Assembly: GCF_010183535.1 (NCBI RefSeq) | Contig: NC_071330.1 | Location: forward strand, 620,001 to 684,000 | Origin: Caenorhabditis remanei | Lineage: Eukaryota > Nematoda > Chromadorea > Rhabditida > Rhabditidae | DNA: 64,000 nt | Reading direction: 5' to 3' | Shown: positions 22,727 to 33,300 of the stretch, piece after piece | Layout: the number at the start of each line of letters is the position of its first letter | Position numbering within the stretch: position 1 is the stretch's first letter | Translations under genes and position numbers: made by a program | Notes under the pieces: model-generated | The model's database searches: none | What the model saw: only the letters and a program-made list of their open reading frames with translations | Told to the model about the DNA's origin: nothing

Positions 22727-22733
22727 CTGAAAG
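22727..22733 (-). promoter_or_regulatory. Candidate trans-splice acceptor (CTTTCAG) of the bre-2-like gene
   Basis: On the minus strand CTTTCAG is followed by ACCCCCA and then the ATG, a 7-bp leader typical of trans-spliced messages. Joining from the orphan exon at 26231-26321 would not preserve frame. Confidence 0.5.
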
Positions 22734-23423
22734 TCTGTCTGTCTCAGTGTCGAGAAGTCCGGATGTCTTTGGAGGAAAAGAAAAAAACTCCTTTTTTTGT
22801 TTCAGAAAAAAGTTCCAACACGACTCGTTTTTTTCTTTTTTCGAAAAAAGTTCAACTCACGTGGCAACAAAATGTTCGTAATAGGCGAAGCGCAGAGGTT
22901 GTTCTGCAATTTGATATACATATAATTTGGAGTCGGAGACATACAGAAAAGAAAAAGATAGTGGAGAAGAAGAAGTATAGTTTATGGCTTGTTTGCTTTT
23001 GGTTGGTCAGTTGGAGAGAGAGAGCATCTTCATGATTCACTTTTTTGTCCGTTTTCATATGTACCTTGTTTCTTTTTGTAGAAAATTGTTTATATTCTAA
23101 TGTATGTTTATTTATATTTGTTTATGAGATGGTCTGAGAACAGTTTATGAAAGAAAAACTGGAATTTGGAGGAAATCGCGACTAACTATATTGGTTAACT
23201 GTTGTTTATAGCTTATTAGGACTATATTATTCAAAACAATGGGCGAGAATGACTAGAAACAGAATCAGAACGCCCTACGTGTGGTACTGGACTACAACAT
23301 CCTTCTGATAGCCATAGTTGTCAAAGCTCGGGCCTTGCAAAAACGAACCAACAGTTTTTTTTCAGTATTTGTTGAACGAAAAACTCTGAAAATTGGTATA
23401 AAGTCATAGTTTTCGAGTAAATA

Positions 23424-23865
23424 TACAGTACCGCTCAAAAGTATATTAAGTTTTTCCTTTTCAGTTGAAAACGCCAAACTTTGAGATTGTGTCATGGTAA
23501 TATTGATTGTCCCATCAAGTTGGTTTTTAATCGTTCATACATATCAAAAGCAGAGCTCCATTTTTGTAGTTGACAACTTTTTTGTACGGATACTCCCTAA
23601 CAAGTTACATATCGTCGAAGTAATTTCTGCCTCAAATCGACTCTTTTCAGTGCAAAATAGTGCGATTTTTGAGATGTCCACTTAAAATTACCATAACTCT
23701 CTAGGGAGTGTCCGTACAAAAAAGTTATCAACTACAATAACGGAGTTCTATTTTTGTTCTGTTTGATCCATTAAAAATCTAACTGATGGGACAATAAGTA
23801 TTACCATGACAAACTCTCAAAGTTGGACCTTTACAACTGAAAAAACCAAAACTTAATGTACTGTA
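23424..23865. mobile_element. Foldback/MITE, family F1
   Basis: Bounded by ATACAGTACCGCTCAAAAG and AACTTAATGTACTGTA. It is palindromic with GTCCGTACAAAAAAGTT-type halves. Confidence 0.8.
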
Positions 23866-23889
23866 CATTGACTTTATTTGAAGGTTTGG

Positions 23890-24500
23890 TCAGTGCAACC
23901 AATAAAAGGCAACTTTTTCCAACAAATTTTCGTGTTTTTTTTCTTTCTATGTCCTCGATATAAATGTCGCCAAAACTGAGGAAACAAGGAATTGAGCAGA
24001 TATCTCGTCCGAGAGGACTACACGGTCACTATGAAATACTCTTCCACCAAAGCTTCTTTTGAGTCAGGAGAACTGGAATTGTGGCATTTACTAGGAAAGG
24101 CCTCCAGGTGACCGTGGAGTTATGGAACGTGGCCTATATCATTGGAAAGCTGAGAAAAAGCTGATTCCAAATATATATTCAGTTTTTGCCCTCGAGGCCT
24201 GGTATTCGAGAAAAACAAGGTCAAAATTTGGAAAAATGACAAAATATTGCCTTTTTAACACGCAAAAGTTGCAAAAAAAACCAACACTATATTTCGCGTG
24301 TCAGAAAGGCAATAATTTGTCATTTTTCCGAACTTTGACCTCGTTTTTCTCGAATACCAGGCCTCGAGGGCAAAAACTGAATATATATTTGGAATCAGCT
24401 TTTTCTCAGCTTTCCAATTATATAGGCCACGTTCCATAACTCCACGGTCACTCGGAGGCCTTCCCTAGTTAGAGCGATTTTTAGCGTATGCCTCAATGCA
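23890..24500. mobile_element. F3 arm interrupted by an F4 insertion
   Basis: F3 sequence runs to ...GGAATTGTGGCATTTA at about 24090 and resumes with AGAGCGATTTTTAGC at 24472. Between them is a complete F4 palindrome (24086-24472) with ACTAGGAAAGGCC and GGCCTTCCCTAGT ends. Confidence 0.8.
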
Positions 24501-25408
24501 AGGCTGTCGTACGGCCGGTCGCGGAAAATTTTCTTGAAAATTTCAAATAGCCGCGGCCGGTCAAAAAAGCACCATTGAAAGCACCATTTTTGGCACCATT
24601 GATGGTCGAACCCTGGTGGTCAGATTGGTACCAAAAAGTCAAAAGTATATCAAGTCATGTTTTCAATTGAAACTCTAGAAAACCGCGGTTGTTTGAGATT
24701 TTCAAGAAAAAGTCACGGCTGGCCGCGATTTCTGACAGTCTTGCTTCAATGGAGAAAGTTTATTAGAATTTTCTGAAGCATCGGAATATGCAATCAACAA
24801 AATAAGACTCCAGTCTTCTCATTTTAGGAAATTGAGTTCAAGAAACCAAAAAAAGGAGCCAATTTGTATGTGTGTGCATCATCCAGTAACCACCTCCTTT
24901 AATTTGTCATGTCCTCTCTCTAATTTTCTTTTTATTTTCTTATTTCAATCAATCTCCCAATCCCTTTTCTCACTTCTTTTCAAATGAGTCATCTTCCCAA
25001 CCCCCTTTATTTGAAAAATTGCCCTTTTCTCACTCTTTTTTGTATTCGTATAGTGAGAGAGAGGGGGTACAAAAGATTTGGAGGAAGAGAGCAAAAAATG
25101 TTATTAAGGACAGGAGGAATACAACAAAAAATTGTGGTTTGTTTGTAAGAGCACAAGAGATTCTTGGACTAAAGAGCTTCAAAAAATGCTCCATTGATAA
25201 GGAGAATTTTCAGAAGTATATGGCACTTCAGCCCTCCTTTAGGGAATGTATAAAAGCCAATTTAAATTGAGAAAAAGAAGAAACGCAAGAATTAAGAAAC
25301 AAAAGACAAAGTGAGGGTATGCATACATGAAAACTGATAAGAAGAAAGTGCACCGGTCCTCCTTCTTCCCTTTTATTACCCTATTCCATCATTTTCTTTA
25401 TTCCACTA
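24501..25408. other. Spacer without a supported gene
   Basis: AT-rich DNA including a GCCGCGGCCGGTC patch at 24510-24560 and its partial complement (GGCCGCGATT) near 24720, so probably another old foldback. No exon is supported. Confidence 0.5.
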
Positions 25409-25545
25409 TTAGCACGAAACGCATCTTACAACCTCGCTCTACCGAAAACCCTTTGAAAAATGTCTCTTTTTCTCTGAGTCTCTCAATTTCTCACGCAATT
25501 TTCTTTGGTTTCGGTAGAGCGCGGTTGTGACACGTGTCGTGCTAA
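25409..25545. mobile_element. Short MITE, family F2, with best-preserved ends
   Basis: 137 bp from TTAGCACGA to TCGTGCTAA, with internal CTTACAACCTCGCTCTACC and GGTAGAGCGCGGTTGTGA. Confidence 0.8.
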
Positions 25546-25942
25546 TACATATAGGGCGGTGAATAAGTATAGGATGCTCTTTTTTCGAGCTCCAGATAAT
25601 TCTAGTACTGAAAACCCAGTAAAATTTTCGTCCTGACCTGTTCTTCGGGTAAATAGGATTACATTCTCAAATTTTCTATCATGAAAATGAATAACTCCGC
25701 CCACGTTCATTGCAGTTCCTATTGATAATCACTAAATTTTTTAAGACTATTGTTTTATTTAAATAATTATCCCTCTATTTTCGAAAATTTTTCAAAAATT
25801 ATTACCCAATCTCCGGTGGCTGACCACTCGCTCAAAGTTCGGCCCGGGGATGCGGTGTGGGTCTCGTTGCGCAATTTTGATTTACGGCGGCTCTCTATCG
25901 TACTTTACCCATAAACAAGTATTAATACTACGGTAATCGCGT

Positions 25943-26222
25943 CGAGGAAGAAGGAAGAAGGAAGTGAGAAAAGACCCGGAAGAAGGAAGAAGGAAGTTGG
26001 GTTCCGAACCGGTCAATCGGAAGTTAATTTTGAAAATGACAAATTTGAGGAAACTATTTTCTAGTCATCTTTGAAAACGAATTTTGATGTTGTTTCATAC
26101 AAAATTCCGTCATAAACCACAAAAATTCCGTCGAAAATTACAAAATTTTAGTAAACTTTTCAACGGAAGAAGGAAGAAGGAAGTGAAAAAAGGCCCGGAA
26201 GAAGGAAGAAGGAAGTCGAGCC
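25943..26222. repeat. GAAGAAGGAAGAAGG word-repeat element
   Basis: Two clusters of GAAGAAGGAA words (25944-26000 and 26165-26215) around about 160 bp of other DNA. In each cluster the words are interrupted by GTGA(G/A)AAAAG and CCCGGAAG, the same linker seen at 10220-10570 in the other orientation. Confidence 0.75.
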
Positions 26223-26230
26223 TTACTCAC

Positions 26231-26321
26231 CGGTATACTTGCTAACCAAGTCGTGAGACGTCCTCTCCACCGAGGAGTTGATCGACGCGTTTCGACCGGT
26301 AGCGCCCATCGGCGGTGGCAT
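26231..26321 (-). CDS. Orphan first-exon candidate (30 codons)
   Basis: On the minus strand an ATG at 26321 opens a 30-codon frame starting MPPPMGATGRNASINSS and ending at a strong donor (CCG|GTGAGT) in phase 1. No following exon could be found between 22.7 and 26.2 kb, and its phase does not fit the bre-2-like exon at 22719. It may be the first exon of an undetected gene, an alternative 5' end, or coincidence. The window holds no sequence that settles this. Confidence 0.3.
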
Positions 26322-26399
26322 TGGGACAAGGGAGTACTGTAGTTGGTGGGAGTACTGTAATACTGAAGAGGTTACTGTATAGAAGAAAACTGGAAAAAA

Positions 26400-27346
26400 A
26401 GAGGAGAAAACCGGGGGGACTTTGGAGAAGCTCGCTCTTTCTGCGAGCTGCCACTACCGGCAAAAAGGGGGCGGAGCCTAGGGGATCCAATTTTTGAGAA
26501 CTTTGTTCTGAGAACAGTTTGCTCTGTTTTAAGGACCAAATGTAGATCAAAAACTCAAATAATTTGTCCAATAGTGCTTCTAGACTAGAATTCTATCCGG
26601 AAATGGACTTTTTCAGCCAAAAATTGTATTTTCCCCTATTTTTTTGGTCAGAATAGTGAAAAGTGCACTTGCACTATTCGATGTATGTCTGTCTGTGTGT
26701 CCGGATGTCCACCAGCTGGAGCCCATGACGAAAAGGGGGCGGAGCTAAGTTCAATGGAGCAAATTTGCATTTCCAAAGACTTTGTTTTCCAAAAACAAAA
26801 TGGCAACAAAAAATGAATGATTTATATTATTCAACGTTTCAAACGAATGGTGTAGATCATAAACAAACCGGTTTTGATTTATCCTTTTGGTTGTCAAAAG
26901 AAATCCAAAAAATAATAAAATAAAACTAAAAAACGAAAAAAAAAACTGAAAAAGAACAAAACATCGAAATGAAAAGTCATGCGACGGAGCCTCGAGCCGC
27001 CGGTTGCTCAGAGCGATCACCCCTAGCAACATGGTCCCCAGGGGGGCTCCGGGAGACGCGCGATGCCAAAAAGCATAGCAAAAAAGGTATTATTATATGT
27101 ATTAAAAGAAAGGAGAGAGATCAAGACATTAGAAAAAAGTGGGATATTCAAATTTTTGTGTGTTTCCTGAAAATTTCGGTGCGAAGGGGGGCGTGTCATG
27201 AGATTCTTATACAAAGTGTGGGCGGGGCGTGGTGCGGAATGGTTGGGATATATCAAAAATGTCTAAAAAGTGTAAAAATATGTGTAAAATTCGATGGAAA
27301 AAAGGTTAACTGTAATTATGGGTTACTGTAGTCATCGTCGTCGGAG
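26400..27346. other. Spacer between the orphan exon and the helical-repeat gene
   Basis: No supported exon. GGGGGCGGAGC(C/T) phrases occur at 26467 and 26735. One CCGGATGTCC repeat is at about 26690-26710. A GC-richer patch lies at 26975-27065, where a plus-strand frame from 26969 runs to a possible donor, but this was not convincing as a gene. Confidence 0.45.
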
Positions 27347-30300
27347 TCATTTGACACGTGGCAAGACGTCAAATATCTTGAATAGATGACTGAGTTCGTG
27401 TTGTTCCGGATCGGTGAATCGAGGAAGGAATTCCTTTGCCTCCTGGAGTGATTTGATGCTGTACCAGTCGACACGGCCACGGAGATCCATTATGCAACAT
27501 TTGCACTGCAAAAAACATTTTTTTTTCTGTTTTTTTCGGTTTTTGTAAAAATCAAATCTCAAAATTTCAAAATTTCTCGAATTTTTCCGTTCAAAATCAC
27601 ATAAAAATGTCAATTTCTAGTTTCTGAATCGAAATTTCCCAGAAATGAGAGGACTGAAGTCAAATTCTTCATTTCAGATTCCGATACTTCTAAAAATCGG
27701 TTTTTCCCCGTTCTCCTGACTCAAAAGAAGGTTTGGTGGAAGAGTTTTTCCACACGGCCGTGTAGTCCTCTCGGACAAGATTTTTTTTTCAATTACCCAT
27801 TTTCTCACTTTTTCTAACAAATTTTCGTAGTTTTTTCTATTTTTTTGTGATATAAATCGAAAAAAACGACGAACATTTGTAGGGAAATTAAGAAAACGAC
27901 GAGGAATTGAACAGAAATCTTGTCCGAGAGGAGTACACGGCCACGATGAAAAACTCTTCCACCAAAGCTTCTTTTGAGTAAGGAGAACGGGAATTGTGTT
28001 CTGAAATATTGAAATCTCCAATTTTTGGGAAGCTTTGATTCAGAAATTCGGGAAAATTTGACTTTTTGATGAGTTTTTGAACGGGAAAATTCGAAAATTT
28101 TGAATTTTTGATAGAATTTTTCAAAAAAAAAAAGAGGGAATCTGTCTGTCCGGATGTCCACGGTATCGGTATATTCAGTTGTCCTAATAACTGTATTTTC
28201 CGTGGTCTGTGTGTCTGTTCGTCCGGATATCCGGAAATGAAAAATTTGGATATCAGACCAGATATCTGTCTGTATGTATGTCCGGATGTCCAAAAACTTT
28301 CATTCCTGGCTCAAAAATGATTACTTATATCAAAAATCTGTAATATTTTCCAATAAAATTTGTTAGAAGTCTGTTCGTCTGTCAGTCCAGATGTCCTTCT
28401 AGCTCAAAAAGTTCCATTTTTGTTGAATTTTCACAGATTTGAATCAATTTTTTCGAGGTTTTCTTTAATTATTTCCCCCTCAAACTCACATCAATGACAC
28501 GTCCCTTCCATCCATCATAATCCTCTGAGATTCTCACTTTATCCAAATACTTCATAATGAAAACGGGAACTCTATCATTCAACAATTCGAATTCCGACAA
28601 TCTCTCCAACATATCAGCAAAGAGTTGTCCAATTTCTCCGCGTAAATCCGGTTCGGTGACCTCGTCGAGAATCGAAAACGCCGTATCGATCATCACGGGT
28701 CCGAAGTTCTTTCTCACTTTCTCCTCGGCAATTGTGAGCTCTTCGTGGCAGAAAAGGAAGATGGCAAAGTGGAATATTGAAATTGAGAGTTGGACGGGGA
28801 GAGCAATCTTCTGGAGATACGTCTCCACCCAGAATGTCATTATGTACCGTGTCGAGTCACCAACCTGTATATTATAGATGAAAATAGCTGGAAAATTACT
28901 CTGAAAATCGCTAAAACATGATTTTCATCGATTCCTGTGTTGATTTTTAAGTGAAAATTTTGGTTTTTTAGTGGAAAAATGGGTATTTTTAGACGAAAAA
29001 GGCGGGTTTTCGGTGAAAATTCGAAATTTTTTGGTGAAAAATGTGTTTCTTTTGGGAAACAATGAGCATTTTCAAGTTAAAAATAGGCACTTTTTGGTGA
29101 AAATTCTAGGTTTTTTAGCGAAAAATGGGTATTTTCGGTGAAAAATGAACATTTTCAAGTGAAAAATTGAGCTTTTTGGTGAAAAATGGGTTTTTTTTGG
29201 CAAAAAATGAGCATTTTCAGGCGAAAAATAGGCTTTTTTTTGTGAAAATTCGTTGTTTTTAAGCGAAAATGGGTACTTTCAGAGAAAAATGAGTATTTTC
29301 AGTGGAAAAGAGTGTTTTTTAAAGAAAAATAGGGTAATTTCAGACGAAAAATGGGTATTTTTATAGGAAAAATGCGGATTTTCGGTGAAAAATTGAGATT
29401 TTTTAGTGAAAATTTTGGTTTTTTAGAGGAAAAAAGGTGAACACGATTTTGATGTAAAAAACGAGAAAATCCGAAAAAATCCGTCAAAAATCCACGCCAT
29501 TGACAGCTATTAGCAGCCCGCCATTCTTACAAATGTGCCCTACTGCAAACGAGAGAGGCGAGAGACGCAGAGTTTTTTCTCGCGCTGACACAGATTTTCA
29601 CCGGTTTTGACCTATTTTCGCTATTTTTTTAAACAATTTTTTTTTAAAAACCCATTTTTAGCACATTTTTGGCTAATTTTCATGAAAATCGCGCCAGAAA
29701 TTGAAATTTTTCAGCTCAAAATGTCCAATTTAAGCTCAAAAATCTGAAAACCTACCGTATGCGGGATTATCTCCATTCCCTCCTCTCCGAACATCTCGCT
29801 ATCGCAGATCGCGTTGGTGTATAGCTGGAAATAGTGAATTTCAGCTTTTCAAGGCATTTTCAGCCGTTTTTTTGTCTAAAAATCGAAATTTTATCAAAAA
29901 TTGCCGTTTTTGGGCTAAAAATGATTCATTTTCCTTAATTTAGACCAATTTTTGTCAATTTAAAAAAAAAACGTTTTTAATCGAAATTTCAGCTTTTAAA
30001 GCTATTTTTAGCCGATTTTCGTTGAAAAAATTTAAAATTTTCAGCAAAATTGCAATTTTTGGACCAAAAATGCCTCATTTTCCTCAATTTTACTAAAAAT
30101 TTCAGCTTTTAAAAGCATTTTCAGCCGTTTTTTGTCTAAAAATCAAAATTTTTCAGCTGAAATTGCAGTTTTTGGGCTAAAAATGATTCATTTTCCTTAA
30201 TTTAGACCAATTTTTGTTGATTTTTAAAAAAACGTTTTTAATGGAAATTTCAGCTTTTAAAGGTAATTTTAGCCGTTTTTTGCCTAAAAATCAAAATTTT

Positions 30301-33300
30301 TCAGCTGAAATTACAGTTTTTGGACTAAAAATGCTTCATTTTCCTTAATTTAGACCAATTTTTGTCAATTTTCAAAAAAACGTTTTTAATCGAAATTTCT
30401 GCTTTTAAAGGTATTTTCAGCCGGTTTTTTGTCTAAAAATCAAAATTTTTCAGCTGAAATTACAGTTTTTGGACTAAAAAATGTCTCATTTTCCTCAATT
30501 TTTTACCTCCAAAACCCTCAAATGCCGTATAAACCCAACAACATCGAGACTGTCGACATCGTGAAGTGACATTTGCAATTCGACGTGATTCATCTGAATC
30601 ACCAATTTGGCGAACGTTTTATCATAGTTAAACCAGGTGATTCCACCGATTCTCGTCATCGAACTGATCACTTCCCACATTAAATGACGGAGTTCTTTCG
30701 TGAATTTCTCCACTTTCTCCTGAAGAAGACGACGGACGATTGAGAGAATTCCGATGGGCCAGCAGCGGTTGTCGAATGAGTCTGCTGCAAAGGATTTACA
30801 CATTTTAAGATGGAAATTTTTAATTTTTCTGTTTTTTTCATCGAATAATTGAGCTCCGAACTGAAAACTTGACATTTGACCATAGTTGTCAAGGCCCGAA
30901 GACCCGGGCAAATTGGCGCGAAAGTCAAATTTTTTTCAAATTTTTGGAATTTTTTTGCGAAAAAGTCAAATTTTAGACTATCATTCAGAATTAGAAGAAA
31001 TTTTGGTGAAAAATTGAAAAAATTTCGAAAAAAATTGAAAAAAAGGTCATTTTTTGAAGCCGGGCCTTCGGGCCTTGAAATTTTTCTATCGGGCCTCGCC
31101 GGGGCGGCCCGGGCCTCAAAAACTATGGATTTACACATTTTAAGATGGAAATTTTTAATTTTTCTGTTTTTTTCATCAAAAAATTGAGCTCCGAACTGAA
31201 AACATGACATTTGACCATAGTTGTCAAGGCCCGAAGACTCGGGCAAATTAGCGCGAAAGTCAAATTTTTTCAAATTTTTTGAATTTTTTCGCGAAAAAGT
31301 CAAATTTTCGACTATCATTCAGATTATTAGAAGAAATTCTGAAAAATAGTCAAAAATGGTCACATTTTCGATGAAAAATTGAAAAAATTTCGAAAAAAAA
31401 TTGGAAAAAAGGGTCATTTTTTGAAGGCGGGCCTTGACAACTATGGATTAACAGATTTTAGGAGGGAAATTTATGAACCAAAAAATAAAGTTTCGACAAG
31501 GATTTTCAAAAAAAATTTCGCGCGCTGAAACGCGCAAGCGCATAAAGTTCTGGGCGGAGCTTAAACTGCAAGCGGCGCGGTTCTTAATTTGGAAAAAAAA
31601 CAACTGGAATTAGAACCGCGCCGCTTAATTAAGCTTGCAGTTTAAGCTCCGCCCACAACTTCATGCGCTTTTTTTTTGTTGCTTTTTTCATCGAAAAATT
31701 GAGCTCCGAACTGAAAACTTGACATTTGACAAGTCAAAACAGTGATTTTAATCTCAAAAAATGAGTTTTTTCTCGAATTTTTTGAATAAAAATGACTTTA
31801 AAACAACGAAATAGGGATCTTCAAGGAGGATTTTCCAACTCACGATTCTCCAAGGGTGCAAGGAAGAAGACTCTGAGAATCAGAATATTAGTAGCCATCA
31901 AGAATTGTCCGACGTCGAGCATCTGTTTCTGACCATTGAAATGGGCGGTCGTGTGGCGGAGCAAGTCGTAAACTGCCTTTCCGTCGCCTCTCTGCAAGGA
32001 ATCGAGGACTTTTTAGGAGGTTTATTTTCAATGAAATTTGGGATTTTTAGATGAAAAATACGGTTTTTAGGTAAAAAACGAGGATTTTTTGGGGAAAATT
32101 TGGGTTTTATAGAGGAAAAAAGGGATTTTTAGTCAAGAAATGTGGGTTTTTAGGTGAAAATGGGGATTTTCGGTGAAAAATGGATATTTCTAGGCGAAAA
32201 ATGGGGATTTTTAGGTGAAAATTTGGGATTTTTAGGTGAAAAAAGTGTGATTTTAGGTAAAAATTTTGGTTTTTAGATGAAAAATGAGCATTTTTAGGTG
32301 GAAAAAGGGTATTTTCAGGCGAAAAATGAGTATTTTTAGGTGAAATATGGAGATTTTTAGGAAAAAAAAGTGGATTTTTAGGCGAAACATGGGGATTTTT
32401 AAGGGAAAATAGAGATTTTTCGGTGTAAAATGGAGAATTTCGGTGAAAAATGGATATTTCTAGGCGAAAATAGGGATTTTTATGTGAAATATGAGGACTT
32501 TTCGGTGAAAAAAGGGTAATTTTAGGTGAAAATTTTGGGTTTTCAGGCGAAAAATGAGTATTTCTTAGGTGAAATATGGAGATTTTTAGCTGTACAATAG
32601 AGATTTTTAGGTAAAAAATGTTTTTTTAGGCGAAACAAGGGGATTTTTAGGGGAAAAATAGGCATTTTTCGGTATAAAATGGGCATTTTTAGGTGAAAAA
32701 TAGAGATTTTTAGGTGAAATATGAGGAGTTTTCGGTGGAAAATGAGTATTTTTAGGTATAAAATGGACATTTTTAGGTGAAAAATAGAGATTTGTGGTGA
32801 AAAATGAGGTTTTATGGAGCAAAGTGGGCAATTTTAGGTGAAAATGTTGGTTTTTTAGATGAAAAAATAGGATTTTTAGGTGTAAAATGGATATTTTTAG
32901 GCAAAAAAGGTGATTTTTAGGTGAAATATGGGGAATTTTCGGTGGAAAAAGGGTATTTTTAGGTCAAAATTTTGGTTTTTTGATAAAAAATGAGCATTTT
33001 TAGGTGGAAAAAAAGGTATTTTCAGGCGAAAAATGAGTATTTTTAGGTGAAATATGGAGATTTTTAGCTGTACAATAGAGATTTTTAGGTAAAAAATGTT
33101 TTTTTAGGTGGAAAAATGAACAAAATTTGATGATTTTCAGTTGATAATCCTGAATTTCTTTCAAAAACCCTCCGTAATTTGCGTACCGAATCAGCCCAAG
33201 TGCACACAACAGTCGCCGCATCCGTATGCATGAGAGACGTCTGCTGAATTTTACAGATACGTGGAGAGAGTGAGTCGACGAGCGACTGCATGACTGGTTT

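Noticed and set aside
22587..26321. Joining the orphan exon at 26231-26321 to the bre-2-like exon 1
   Set aside because: Phase 1 donor plus the 7 bases before ATG puts bre-2 out of frame, and the alternative frame soon stops.
26969..27331. Plus-strand 120-codon frame with a possible donor at about 27087
   Set aside because: Low-complexity composition, no following exon and no recognisable motif.
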